Assembly: GCA_026708685.1 (NCBI GenBank)
Contig: JAPOUL010000021.1
Span: 1-58,408, forward strand
DNA: 58,408 bases
Reading direction: 5' to 3'
Source of the DNA: Bacteroidota bacterium
GTDB taxonomy: Bacteria; Bacteroidota; Rhodothermia; Rhodothermales; Bin80
The translations under genes were made by a program, and so were the position numbers. A model generated the notes under the pieces. It was not told the DNA's origin, did no database searches, and worked only from the letters and a program-made list of their open reading frames with translations. Within the stretch, counting starts at the first letter, position 1; each line of letters opens with the position of its first letter. Positions 8,346 to 17,155 of the stretch are shown here, one piece after another.

Positions 8346-9464
8346 CTACTTCTTTGCATGCCCATGGATGATCCTCTGACCGCTCATAGCATCAAACAAG
8401 TGAGAATGTTGGTGATTGATTTCAAAATGTAACTGGGTTGAATTCCCATAATGAGAGGTTCCTGCCACCCGAGCCACCAATGTGGAAGAATTCGTTTTTG
8501 CATGTACATAGGATTCACATCCCAAATGCTCTTCAAAGATGACCTCAGCATTTAGAATACCACAATTCAGTTGATCCGTTGCTGTTGGACTTGGTGCTAA
8601 ATGTTCAGGTCTAATTCCAAGGACAACTTGATGTCCATCTTGAATGTCTTTTTGAACTTCATTGATTGGTAAAATGAATTCTTGATCTCTTGAAACAAAT
8701 GACCACCTTCCGTCCATTTTTGTGATCTCTCCCGATAGAAAATTCATGGCAGGATTGCCAATAAATTCTGCAACAAATAGATTCATAGGATGATGATAGA
8801 GATTGACGGGTGTGTCAATTTGTTGAATGGTCCCTTCATTCATCACAACAATCCGATCGCCAAGAGTCATGGCTTCGGTCTGATCGTGCGTCACATAAAT
8901 AATCGTCGCATTCAGTTGACGATGCAAGCGTGCGAGTTCGGTCCGCATTTGAACCCGTAACTTTGCATCCAAATTTGAAAGGGGTTCATCAAACAAAAAG
9001 ACTTTCGGCTTGCGAACGATTGCACGTCCCACGGCAACTCTCTGCTGCTGCCCCCCCGAGAGCTGCTTTGGCTTTCGTTGTAGGATATCCGTAATGCCTA
9101 AAATATCAGCGGCCTGCCCTACCCGCTCTTTAATTTCTTGCTTTGGATACTTGCGGAGCTTGAGACCAAAGGCCATGTTGTTGTACACCGTCATATGGGG
9201 ATAGAGAGCATAGTTCTGAAACACCATAGCAACATCACGATCCTTGGATGGGATATCATTCACCATCTGGTCTTCAATGAGGATGTTTCCCTCAGTGACG
9301 GATTCAAGACCTGCCAACATTCGTAGCGTAGAACTTTTACCACACCCAGAAGGGCCCACCAAGACCAGAAATTCTCCGTCATCAACCGAGAAACTGATTC
9401 CATCCACTGCGAGATGATTGTTTGGATAGACTTTACGAACATCTTCAAGGGTTACACTTGCCAT
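8346..9464 (-). CDS. sugar-type ABC transporter ATP-binding protein (MsmK/UgpC/MalK-like)
   Basis: From MASVTLEDVRKVYP the protein has Walker A GPSGCGKSS, the Q-loop VFQNYALYPHMTV, signature LSGGQQQR, Walker B VFLFDEPLSNLDAKLR and the switch histidine in YVTHDQTEAM. A TOBE/OB-fold C-terminal region follows (MNFLSGEI, LGIRPEHL). This is the CUT1 carbohydrate-importer ATPase type, which can serve several permease pairs. The frame is open 25 codons further upstream, but the ATG at 9464 starts the conserved domain directly, so I use it. No permease or binding-protein genes lie nearby. A LacI regulator is divergent, which suggests sugar-dependent control. Confidence 0.93.
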   Translation of the reverse strand: MASVTLEDVRKVYPNNHLAVDGISFSVDDGEFLVLVGPSGCGKSSTLRMLAGLESVTEGNILIEDQMVNDIPSKDRDVAMVFQNYALYPHMTVYNNMAFGLKLRKYPKQEIKERVGQAADILGITDILQRKPKQLSGGQQQRVAVGRAIVRKPKVFLFDEPLSNLDAKLRVQMRTELARLHRQLNATIIYVTHDQTEAMTLGDRIVVMNEGTIQQIDTPVNLYHHPMNLFVAEFIGNPAMNFLSGEITKMDGRWSFVSRDQEFILPINEVQKDIQDGHQVVLGIRPEHLAPSPTATDQLNCGILNAEVIFEEHLGCESYVHAKTNSSTLVARVAGTSHYGNSTQLHFEINHQHSHLFDAMSGQRIIHGHAKK

Positions 9465-9475
9465 GTTGAAAACTG

Positions 9476-9488
9476 AACAGATTCTGTT
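9476..9488. promoter_or_regulatory. possible LacI-type operator half-sites
   Basis: aacag and ctgtt form a perfect short palindrome around att, 12-24 bp upstream of the ABC ATPase start and inside the 93-bp divergent gap shared with the lacI-type gene. LacI-family operators usually have a central CG, which is missing here, so the assignment is weak. Confidence 0.25.
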
Positions 9489-9557
9489 ACAATATAGTAC
9501 AAGATGCCAAATTTCACCGTATCCCTTACGCATGGACACAACGATTACATATCATTG

Positions 9558-10598
9558 ATGGCCTCTTCCAAATCAACTGTCACCATTTATGATGTGGCCA
9601 AAAATGCCGGAGTTGCGATTTCAACCGTGTCTCGAGTGCTCAATGATTCTCCTGATGTCGCAGAAGACACGAAGAAACGCGTTCTTCAAGTCATGGATGA
9701 ACTCAAGTATCTTCCCAATCGAGTTGCACGATCATTGGCACAAAGAGGTGCAAGTCTCATTGCCATTGCGACACCTACGGTTACGACTGCATTTCACAAT
9801 TCCCTGTTAAAAGGACTTCGTTCTGTTTTGACTGATGTGGATCAAGAATGTGACATCCTTTTATTCGACCTTGGTAGTTCAGATCCACTTGAACGGTTAC
9901 GAAGCAAATTGAAAGGTGGAAAAGTCGATGGATTGATTTTAGCTGGAATTCCCGTGACCCCCAGTCTGGCCAAAGAGCTTAAGGCTTTCAGTGCACCCGT
10001 GATTCTCGTTGGTAATCATCACACAGAATTTGATTGTTTTTACTGGGACAATTCTGATGGTGCCATCCAGGCTACTACACATCTGCTCAAAAATGGACAT
10101 CGTCGCATTGGTTTAATTCGTGCTCATACCGATGGTTATGTTCAGCTCCAGCGTATTCAGGGTTACCAAAAATCCCTGAAAAAATTCAAAGTGAAGTTTG
10201 ATGAACATCTTGTTCAGAGTGGCACTAATCCTAAACATGCTGGATTTAGCGAGGAGCATGGATTTGAAGCCATGAATGAACTCTTGAAACTATCCCCTGC
10301 AGTCACTGCTGTCATTGCGAGCAGTGATGTTCAGGCCATCGGGGCATGGAAAGCGATTACCGATGCCAAAAAACGTGTTCCCGAAGATATTGCTCTTGTC
10401 GGATACGATGACATTAAGACCAGTTACTATATTGGACTGAGCAGCATTGATCAAAGCATTGAAGAAACGGGGCGACTAGCTGCCAAGCGTTTGCTTTATA
10501 GGCAAAAGAATCCTTCTGATCTAGCGAGGATGGATCATAAAGTTCCTGCTATTCTACGGATTCGACCGTCCAGTGATTTTACCATAAAAACCAAATAA
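9558..10598 (+). CDS. LacI/PurR-family transcriptional regulator
   Basis: The N-terminal helix-turn-helix is classical: VTIYDVAKNAGVAISTVSRV, followed by LNDSPDV and the hinge helix LPNRVARSLAQRG. A periplasmic-binding-protein-like effector domain follows (KVDGLILAGIP, GHRRIGLIRAHTDGY, VPEDIALVGYDDI). At 346 residues from the ATG at 9558 the length is normal, and the open frame upstream adds only non-conserved residues. It probably binds a sugar or a purine and regulates the divergent ABC ATPase. The purC start follows after one base, so the two are surely co-transcribed. E. coli PurR belongs to the same family, but the effector cannot be told here. Confidence 0.93.
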   Translation: MASSKSTVTIYDVAKNAGVAISTVSRVLNDSPDVAEDTKKRVLQVMDELKYLPNRVARSLAQRGASLIAIATPTVTTAFHNSLLKGLRSVLTDVDQECDILLFDLGSSDPLERLRSKLKGGKVDGLILAGIPVTPSLAKELKAFSAPVILVGNHHTEFDCFYWDNSDGAIQATTHLLKNGHRRIGLIRAHTDGYVQLQRIQGYQKSLKKFKVKFDEHLVQSGTNPKHAGFSEEHGFEAMNELLKLSPAVTAVIASSDVQAIGAWKAITDAKKRVPEDIALVGYDDIKTSYYIGLSSIDQSIEETGRLAAKRLLYRQKNPSDLARMDHKVPAILRIRPSSDFTIKTK

Positions 10599-10599
10599 C

Positions 10600-11553
10600 A
10601 TGCATTCCAAGATCATCAATGATCAATTAGATCATACTCTTACTTCAACCAACTACTCCGATTTAGGAACCAAGTATCAAGGAAAAGTCCGTGACACCTA
10701 CGATCAGGGAGCACACCTTATCCTGGTGACGACCGACCGTATTTCTGCATTTGATATCGTTTTAGAGCAATCCATTCCCTTCAAGGGGCAGGTGCTCAAT
10801 CAATTGGCAGCCTATTTCTTTGAAGCTACCGAAGATATCATTTCGAATCATATTGTGAGCGTTCCTGATCCAAACGTGACCATTGCTCACAAATGTACCC
10901 CTGGAAAACTGGAATTTGTGGTGAGGGGATATCTTGTAGGACATGCATGGCGGACCTATCGCTCTGGAAAACGTTCCTTGTGTGGCAAGGCATTGCCTGA
11001 GGGGCTGAATGAAAATGACCGACTCCCCCACCCCATCCTTACGCCAACAACGAAGGCACAGGTTGGACATGATGAAGATATTAGTCGGGATGATGCCATT
11101 GCACAAGGCTTAATTGACGCTGAAACGTTTGACCGACTTGAAGAGGTCTCTCTTGCACTGTTTCAGCGAGGGACTGAACTTGCAGCTGCACAGGGATTGA
11201 TTTTGGTTGACACCAAATATGAATTTGGGGAAACCATTGATGGCGATTGGGTACTCATTGATGAAGTTCATACTCCAGACTCCTCTCGCTACTTTTATCT
11301 GGATCCCTACGAAGAATTATTGCGTAGTGGCCAGCCTCAGAAGCAACTCTCTAAGGAGTTTGTACGCGAATGGCTGATGGGTCAGGGATTTCAGGGTAAA
11401 GACGGTCAAAACTCACCTGCACTCCCAGATGACTTCAGAGTTCAGGTGTCTCAACGCTATATTGACCTATTTGAAAAGGTCTCTGGCAAGCCATTTGCCC
11501 CTGACACTCATTCCAACCCAGAACAGCGAATCCTTAGTGTTCTCAAGGGGTAG
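10600..11553 (+). CDS. purC: SAICAR synthase PurC (phosphoribosylaminoimidazole-succinocarboxamide synthase)
   Basis: It joins CAIR and aspartate using ATP in de novo purine synthesis. Signatures are YQGKVRDTYD near the N-terminus, TTDRISAFDIV, FVVRGYLVGHAWRTY, the LPHPILTPTTKA segment, and LILVDTKYEFG followed by LIDEVHTPDSSRY. The 317-residue length matches the longer, yeast-like form. It follows the LacI-family gene with a single-base gap and overlaps the convergent moaE by 11 bp at the stops. No other pur gene is in the window. Confidence 0.96.
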   Translation: MHSKIINDQLDHTLTSTNYSDLGTKYQGKVRDTYDQGAHLILVTTDRISAFDIVLEQSIPFKGQVLNQLAAYFFEATEDIISNHIVSVPDPNVTIAHKCTPGKLEFVVRGYLVGHAWRTYRSGKRSLCGKALPEGLNENDRLPHPILTPTTKAQVGHDEDISRDDAIAQGLIDAETFDRLEEVSLALFQRGTELAAAQGLILVDTKYEFGETIDGDWVLIDEVHTPDSSRYFYLDPYEELLRSGQPQKQLSKEFVREWLMGQGFQGKDGQNSPALPDDFRVQVSQRYIDLFEKVSGKPFAPDTHSNPEQRILSVLKG

Positions 11554-12001
11554 GATTCTCGGGAAGTTTTGAACCTTGAATCCAGTGCCTCCCATCTGAA
11601 CGCTCTTCCTGCTTCCAGATAGGCACCTGTATTTTAAGCGTGTCTATGAGAAATCTACATGCTCCAAATGCATCCGCTCGGTGAGCTGTGGCTACCCCTA
11701 CAAGAACACTCGCTTCTTTGATAGGCACCTTTCCCAGTCGATGCAATAGGCACGCTTGCTGAATGGGCCATTGATCTTCTGCAAGATCCAGCAATTTGTG
11801 CATCTCTTTTTGGGCCATGGACTCATAACTTTCATACGTTAGTGAAAGAGTCTGTTGACCATCAGTCCACTCACGGGTTGTTCCCACAAACATGGAGATA
11901 CCCCCTACCGCAGATCCCTGAAGGAAGCAGTAGGCAGCTGCTATATCAATTGGATCCTCAGATAGCTGGACCCATCTTGTTTGAACGGTTTCAGCCACCA
12001 C
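11543..12001 (-). CDS. moaE: molybdopterin synthase catalytic subunit MoaE
   Basis: MoaE transfers sulfur from thiocarboxylated MoaD to cyclic pyranopterin monophosphate, giving molybdopterin. Visible motifs are GGISMFVGTTRE, LTYESYESMAQKEM, the HRLGKVPIKEASVLVGVATAHR block with its catalytic-site His/Arg, and the C-terminal PIWKQEERSDGRHWI containing the conserved Lys. At 152 residues it is complete. The start overlaps the 3' end of moaD by 11 bp, so the two subunits are translationally coupled. Confidence 0.94.
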   Translation of the reverse strand: MVAETVQTRWVQLSEDPIDIAAAYCFLQGSAVGGISMFVGTTREWTDGQQTLSLTYESYESMAQKEMHKLLDLAEDQWPIQQACLLHRLGKVPIKEASVLVGVATAHRADAFGACRFLIDTLKIQVPIWKQEERSDGRHWIQGSKLPENPTP

Positions 12002-12239
12002 TGACGGGAGTTATGATGGCCGTTTCATCGCCGTCCTGAAGGGCACGGGAATCTTGGGCATATTCATGATTGACGGCAAGCCGCATGACGCTTCGGTATG
12101 GGGCCATGACTGGATACTGTTCACATGCCAGATCAAGAAACTCCTTAACCGTTATTCCTTGATGTGTTTTGAGCTCAATAGAAGATGCATGGAGCTTTGA
12201 CTTCAGAACACTATAGAGTTGTATGTTAAACGATAACAT
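11991..12239 (-). CDS. moaD: molybdopterin synthase sulfur-carrier subunit MoaD
   Basis: An 82-residue ubiquitin-fold protein ending in the essential di-glycine (TPVSGG), which is adenylated and thiocarboxylated by MoeB-type enzymes. The DGDETAIITPVSGG-type tail is typical of the family. It overlaps moaE. The 181-bp leader between the LolC/E-type gene and moaD contains no feature I can name. I looked for a Moco-riboswitch-like structure and cannot support one. Confidence 0.92.
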   Translation of the reverse strand: MLSFNIQLYSVLKSKLHASSIELKTHQGITVKEFLDLACEQYPVMAPYRSVMRLAVNHEYAQDSRALQDGDETAIITPVSGG

Positions 12240-12420
12240 TCAATTTACAGATGAAAAAGATTAATTAAAATTTCACAGTGAAGATCGTCAAAACTACGAT
12301 CAGTTGATCTGTGGTTGAACAGATCTTTAGATGTGATCGTTCGTGTTTGCTACTCCCCTCTCCGAGCATCATAAGATTTGGCGGATACCTTGAACATGAT
12401 GTCTGTTTTAACCACATCCC

Positions 12421-13656
12421 TTACAGAAATCGCATCACCTTCATCGGTGACACTTTGGATGCTATACGGGCGGGAAAGTACGAAGCGAAAAGACATAAAA
12501 GTAGAGATATGACCATAACAACGAGAAAATCTTCAACATGGAGTGCTACGGGGGCATAATCCATAAAGTAGGCCTCTGCGGGTAATCGAATGATCCCAAA
12601 CTTATCTTGCAGAAAACCTAATCCATAGGCAAGAAGCAAGCCTATGATGGTTCCAATTCCTCCAACGAAGAGGCCAAGAAACAAATAGAGTTGCTGAATC
12701 CCACTCTGAGATGCCCCCATACTAGCCAAGATTCCAATTTCCCTGGTTTTTTCCAAAACGATCATCAATAGCATACCCATTACATTGAAAGCTGCAACCA
12801 ATATAAGAACACCAATCACCAGTGGAACGATGGCTTCTTGCAACTCAACCCATGCAAATAACCCTCGGTAGACTTCATATATACTGCGAACCAATACCCC
12901 CAACCCTAATGATTCTTCCAAACGGAGAGATGTCGTTGGTGCTAGGGTCACATCTTCAAGCATCACATCAAGGCGGGATACTTCATCGGATTGATATTGA
13001 AGAAGTTGTCTGGCCGTTACAATATCTGTGAATACATAGGTCTTGTCAAAATCGGAGAGAGATGTTTCATAAATCCCTGAGATTTGAAACTGCTTCAGGC
13101 GAGGGCGAGCACTCAGAAGCGATTCCGAGTTGTGTAAGTTTCGCGTTGACAGTATCGTGACCAAATCACCTACTTGAAGATAAAGTTCTTCAGCAAGCTG
13201 GTTGCCAACAATCAGTTTTGCATTCGTAGATGGTTGGAGATCCGTTGAACCTGTCAGCAACTGCTCTCTAAGATAACTCGGTAAGGCATCGGTTCCCCAC
13301 AGCCCTACCCCATCAATATCCTGATTGGTTCTTCGGAGTAACACAAATTCAGTGACGACTGGATGAACCGAAACCACTGCCTCATGGCCAGTGATTTGTG
13401 ACCGGAGTTCAGAAGCATTTTCCAGTGGACTGTTTCGAATATTTTCCACCTGAATGTGTGCACCAAATCCTGTAATTTTTCGTTCAATCTCTTGACTAAA
13501 ACCACGAACAATCGCAAGAGCGAGTAACAACGTAATCACTCCCACAGATACACTTCCGATAGCTACATAGGAAAAGAATCGCAGGAATTTGTTGTCACTC
13601 CTTCCGCCTTGGGCTCCGCGCAAGTACCGCCAGGCTATAAAGATTTTAAATGACAC
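12421..13656 (-). CDS. LolC/LolE-family lipoprotein-releasing ABC permease
   Basis: This 411-residue membrane protein has one N-terminal helix (about 29-50), a large periplasmic MacB-PCD-like domain (about 50-275) and three C-terminal helices of FtsX type. MGMLLMIVLEKTREIGILASMGAS is recognisable in pieces: LLMIVLEKTREIGIL then SMGAS. The start MSFKIFIAWRYLRG is typical of LolC/E. It should work with a LolD ATPase to release outer-membrane lipoproteins from the inner membrane. No lolD lies next to it. In Bacteroidota a single LolC/E-like protein often replaces the LolC/LolE pair. Confidence 0.88.
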   Translation of the reverse strand: MSFKIFIAWRYLRGAQGGRSDNKFLRFFSYVAIGSVSVGVITLLLALAIVRGFSQEIERKITGFGAHIQVENIRNSPLENASELRSQITGHEAVVSVHPVVTEFVLLRRTNQDIDGVGLWGTDALPSYLREQLLTGSTDLQPSTNAKLIVGNQLAEELYLQVGDLVTILSTRNLHNSESLLSARPRLKQFQISGIYETSLSDFDKTYVFTDIVTARQLLQYQSDEVSRLDVMLEDVTLAPTTSLRLEESLGLGVLVRSIYEVYRGLFAWVELQEAIVPLVIGVLILVAAFNVMGMLLMIVLEKTREIGILASMGASQSGIQQLYLFLGLFVGGIGTIIGLLLAYGLGFLQDKFGIIRLPAEAYFMDYAPVALHVEDFLVVMVISLLLCLFASYFPARIASKVSPMKVMRFL

Positions 13657-13691
13657 AGAAAAATCAAATTTACGTACAAGGTATTTTGACT

Positions 13692-13719
13692 TTGATTCTT
13701 GTTAAGTGGTAAGAATCAA
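13692..13719. promoter_or_regulatory. perfect inverted repeat in the divergent lolC/E-pruA gap
   Basis: Arms ttgattctt (13692-13700) and aagaatcaa (13711-13719) are separated by ten bases. It sits 36 bp upstream of the LolC/E-type start, in the 150-bp gap with pruA. It is a candidate operator, or part of a hairpin in either leader. Confidence 0.4.
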
Positions 13720-13737
13720 CTTCATTCTATTACATTT

Positions 13738-13764
13738 ATGTACGCATGTTGATCATGCTTACAT
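13738..13764. promoter_or_regulatory. near-perfect palindrome upstream of pruA
   Basis: atgtacgcatg and catgcttacat pair at 10 of 11 positions around a ttgat spacer, ending 42 bp before the pruA ATG. The size and spacing fit a dimeric regulator site. A T-rich run follows directly, so it lies in the likely promoter zone of pruA. Confidence 0.4.
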
Positions 13765-13806
13765 TTAATTTTTTTTGAAAAATTTCTTCATTGATTATTC
13801 ATCCTC

Positions 13807-15444
13807 ATGAACAACAGTAAACCCGTCATTCCGGCAGCGATCAATGAGCCCGTCCTGAATTATGCACTTGGTTCGGTTGAGCGTGCCTCCTTGCAGTCCA
13901 AACTGAAGGATCTCAAGCAGGATCACATTGAGATTCCTGCGTTTATTCATGGTCAAGCCATTCATACAGGAGAGCTTGCTGATATTCGGCCTCCCCATGA
14001 AATTTCTCATCGGCTCGCCACCGTGCATCAATGCAGGACGCAGGAGGTTCATCAAGCCATTGATTCTGCCTTAGAAGCACGTCATGAATGGTCAGAGATG
14101 GATTTCATTGATCGTGCGGCCATTTTTCTGAAAGCTGCTGAACTTTTAGCTGGACCTTGGCGCGATGTGCTCAACGCTTCAACCATGCTTGGTCAAAGCA
14201 AGAATGTTTATCAGGCCGAGATAGATGCCGCCTGTGAACTTATTGATTTCTTCCGATTCAATGTAGACTATGCATCCAAGATCTATGAAGACCAACCCTA
14301 CTCTTCTGCAGGGGTTTGGAATCGATTGGAATATCGTGCTCTTGAAGGCTTTGTGTTTGCCGTGACCCCGTTTAACTTTACATCCATCACGGGGAATTTA
14401 CCGACGGCTCCTGCATTGATGGGTAACACGGTCCTGTGGAAGCCAGCATCCACATCCATCTACTCCGCCTACTTTATCTATAAATTACTTGAAGAAGCTG
14501 GATTACCCCCTGGTGTCATTAACATGGTGCCTGGACCTGGAGCGATGATTGGAGATCCAGTCCTCAATTCTCCAAGTTTTTCTGGATTGCATTTTACGGG
14601 ATCTACGGATACTTTCCAGTATATGTGGAAAACTATTGGTGCGAACATCTCCAACTATGACACCTATCCTCGCATTGTTGGCGAAACGGGTGGGAAAGAT
14701 TTTATCCTTGCTCATTCGTCCGCAGATCCAGATGCAGTAGCTACCGCAATTGTACGAGGTGCTTTTGAGTATCAGGGACAGAAGTGCTCGGCCGCTTCAC
14801 GCGTTTACCTTCCAAAATCACAATGGAGCGCGATTCGTGATGCCCTGATGAGCCAGCTTGATGAAGTGAAGATGGGATCCGTAGAGGATTTTTCTAACTT
14901 TGTCAATGCCGTCATTGATTCCAAATCGTACCAGAACATTGTCAATTATATTGAAGAGGCAAACAGCTCAACCGATGCAGAAATCATCGCCGGTGGCCAT
15001 TACAGCTCCGATGAAGGGTATTTTATTGAACCAACGGTCATTCTGGTTTCTGATCCGCAGTATCGCACCATGTGCGAAGAAATCTTTGGTCCAGTCGTCA
15101 CGATTTTTGTTTATGAGGATCAGGATTTCGCTGAGACGCTCAGGTTGGTTGACGAGACCTCGCCTTATGCACTGACGGGGGCAGTCTTTGCACGGGATCG
15201 CCGAGTGATCGTTCAGGCCAGTAATGCCCTACGCAATGCTGCTGGTAATTTTTATATCAACGATAAGCCGACGGGAGCCGTGGTCGGTCAACAACCCTTT
15301 GGTGGAGCGCGTGCATCGGGAACCAATGATAAAGCAGGTGCACCCCCGAATTTAATGCGCTGGGTATCTCTCCGAACGATTAAGGAAACCTTTGTCCCTC
15401 CAACTCACTTCGGTTATCCATTTCATCAAACAGATGAATCATGA
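13807..15444 (+). CDS. pruA: L-glutamate gamma-semialdehyde (1-pyrroline-5-carboxylate) dehydrogenase
   Basis: It oxidises glutamate semialdehyde to glutamate with NAD+, the second step of proline degradation. At 545 residues it is the monofunctional, ALDH4A1-like form, not the bifunctional PutA. The long N-terminal extension, RPPHEISHRLATVHQC and FVFAVTPFNFTSITGNLP are typical. The catalytic Glu293 lies in GETGGKDF and the nucleophile Cys327 in YQGQKCSAASR. The C-terminus keeps GAVVGQQPFGGARASGTNDK. No proline dehydrogenase gene is in the window. The stop overlaps the next start by 4 bp. Confidence 0.95.
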   Translation: MNNSKPVIPAAINEPVLNYALGSVERASLQSKLKDLKQDHIEIPAFIHGQAIHTGELADIRPPHEISHRLATVHQCRTQEVHQAIDSALEARHEWSEMDFIDRAAIFLKAAELLAGPWRDVLNASTMLGQSKNVYQAEIDAACELIDFFRFNVDYASKIYEDQPYSSAGVWNRLEYRALEGFVFAVTPFNFTSITGNLPTAPALMGNTVLWKPASTSIYSAYFIYKLLEEAGLPPGVINMVPGPGAMIGDPVLNSPSFSGLHFTGSTDTFQYMWKTIGANISNYDTYPRIVGETGGKDFILAHSSADPDAVATAIVRGAFEYQGQKCSAASRVYLPKSQWSAIRDALMSQLDEVKMGSVEDFSNFVNAVIDSKSYQNIVNYIEEANSSTDAEIIAGGHYSSDEGYFIEPTVILVSDPQYRTMCEEIFGPVVTIFVYEDQDFAETLRLVDETSPYALTGAVFARDRRVIVQASNALRNAAGNFYINDKPTGAVVGQQPFGGARASGTNDKAGAPPNLMRWVSLRTIKETFVPPTHFGYPFHQTDES

Positions 15445-16472
15445 GCATTCATACCCAACAACCCATACGAGTTGTACAGTACGGACTTGGACCGATTGGG
15501 CAAGGATGTGCCAATCTCATTCTGCAAAAAGCCAAATCGGGTCAGATCCAATTGGTCGGAGCCATTGACATTGATCCACAGAAAGTCAATCAGACGGTTG
15601 GATCCTTTGTTGATGAACCCTCCGATGTGGTCATTTCATCGGATGCGTCAAACGTACTGTCGGAAACCAAACCTGATGTTGTGCTCCATACTACCAGTTC
15701 TTTCATGCCTCAGGTAGAAGAGCAACTGGTTCAGTGCATCCGTTCTGGGGTGTCCGTTGTTTCCAGTACAGAGGAACTCCCCTATCCTTTTGAGCGATAC
15801 CCTGCCATAGCATCTCGATTGGATACATTGGCAAAACAGCACAAGGTTGCACTCTTGGGAACTGGCGTAAATCCTGGCTATGCCATGGATGTTCTCGCTC
15901 TGACTGCCACCGGTGTTTGCACATCCGTACGATCCATTGCAGTGCGTAGAACCGTAGATGCAGGGTTAAGGCGTAAACCACTTCAAATGAAGGTTGGCGC
16001 TGGGATGACAGTTGAGGAATTTCAAACAAGAAAACAGCAAGGTGGCTTTGGGCATATTGGTCTGGTTGAATCTCTCCGACTGGTGATGGATGGTCTTGGC
16101 TGGCCGATGGAAGAATTTTCTGAAGAATTGGAACCAGTCGTTGCAAAAACAGATGTTCAAACCCCTTATCTATCGGTTCAGTGTGGACAGGTAGCAGGAA
16201 TTAAGCATACAGCTGAAGCGTTTGTATCCAACGATATTGGTGTTTCATTGGATCTGCGGATGTACGTTGGTGCAGACCATCCCGAAGATCGCGTGATTGT
16301 TGATGGAGATCCGCCGATGAATCTGGTGGTTGAGGGCGGAATTTTTGGAGACACCGCGACGGTTGCTGCCTTGGTCAATGCCATTCCTCAGGTGTTTGCT
16401 TCATCTCCAGGTCTCAAAACCGTTGCAGACATGCCAGTACCAAGATGTTTTATGCCTCAAGTATCACTTTAG
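15441..16472 (+). CDS. 2,4-diaminopentanoate-dehydrogenase-like NAD(P)-dependent oxidoreductase
   Basis: The N-terminal Rossmann fold has YGLGPIGQG at 14-22 and resembles dihydrodipicolinate reductase (VLHTTSSF, STEELPYP). The middle contains GTGVNPGYAMDVLAL and RRTVDAGLRRKPLQMKVG, the pattern I know from 2,4-diaminopentanoate dehydrogenases and their relatives. The length of 343 residues fits. These enzymes deaminate or reduce amino acid derivatives. The ATGA overlap with pruA argues for a joint role in amino-acid catabolism. Ornithine aminomutase, the usual partner of the true enzyme, is absent here, so the exact substrate is open. Confidence 0.75.
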   Translation: MSIHTQQPIRVVQYGLGPIGQGCANLILQKAKSGQIQLVGAIDIDPQKVNQTVGSFVDEPSDVVISSDASNVLSETKPDVVLHTTSSFMPQVEEQLVQCIRSGVSVVSSTEELPYPFERYPAIASRLDTLAKQHKVALLGTGVNPGYAMDVLALTATGVCTSVRSIAVRRTVDAGLRRKPLQMKVGAGMTVEEFQTRKQQGGFGHIGLVESLRLVMDGLGWPMEEFSEELEPVVAKTDVQTPYLSVQCGQVAGIKHTAEAFVSNDIGVSLDLRMYVGADHPEDRVIVDGDPPMNLVVEGGIFGDTATVAALVNAIPQVFASSPGLKTVADMPVPRCFMPQVSL

Positions 16473-16484
16473 CACCTATATCTT

Positions 16485-16504
16485 TTCCCTAATAGAATAG
16501 GGAA
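16485..16504 (+). terminator. possible terminator after the pruA operon
   Basis: A stem of ttcccta and tagggaa with a 6-base loop begins 13 bp after the stop of the second gene. No T-run follows, so termination strength is doubtful. Confidence 0.35.
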
Positions 16505-17155
16505 TTATGGCTATTGTTGAAGCATTCCATACAATCGTATTTGGTTGAAACTTGGCGGTATTTCGTACTGGTGTCTTATTACCTGCATCCCCTAAAAGAG
16601 CAACCCATGATTTCTATTTCTTGGTGGCTTTGATGATTATCTTTCATTCCATTCACCATTGATGGAATAAGATTGTATTGCCCTTTAGTTGCTGACATAC
16701 TTCACGATCAAGAAGTGTGAGAAGACATCCAGTGGTGACCTATATCATGAATGGCAGTTCTCTCACACATAGAATCTGCAATTACTGATATGAAGGTGTA
16801 TTTTCAGGATTTACTGACTTCCATAGACAATTTAAACGCTACTTTCATTTCCATAACCTAGATTTTTACGACTAAAAAAACCATCTGCCTTCTTCTTGCA
16901 ACCCGCCTATATTCCCCTTCCCCGCCATAACAAAAGATTGTCTGGTATAAATTGCCTGAGATGCTCTGTAAATGCTGTATAGCCTCTCAACCAGAATGAT
17001 CTGTAAATCGTCATTTTAACTACGACTCTCATTGAAAGATAGGCAACCCCGATTTTTAGATTATCAAAGACACAACAACATTGTCATCAACGATCATTCG
17101 ATTGACTTTCCTTATATTCACTCATCCAATTAGTTCACAATTGTAATTTCTCTTC
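16505..17155. other. AT-rich non-coding stretch upstream of the PLD-helicase
   Basis: About 650 bp without a convincing gene on either strand. One distant inverted repeat is visible: gtgtgaga at 16715-16722 and tctcacac at 16761-16768 with 38 bases between. I looked for transposase or toxin-gene remains and could not support any. Confidence 0.5.

Noticed and set aside
9504..9557. Upstream start of the LacI-type regulator
   Set aside because: The added 18 residues are not conserved in the family and overlap the promoter zone. The ATG at 9558 starts right before the helix-turn-helix.
12240..12420. Molybdenum-cofactor riboswitch upstream of moaD
   Set aside because: I could not identify the paired helices of that class in this leader.
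12311..12559. 82-codon plus-strand frame near moaD
   Set aside because: It overlaps the 3' end of the LolC/E-type gene on the other strand and its product looks random.
15703..16146. Minus-strand open frame of 147 codons
   Set aside because: It is fully antisense to the diaminopentanoate-dehydrogenase-like gene, which has clear family motifs. The antisense product shows no domain.
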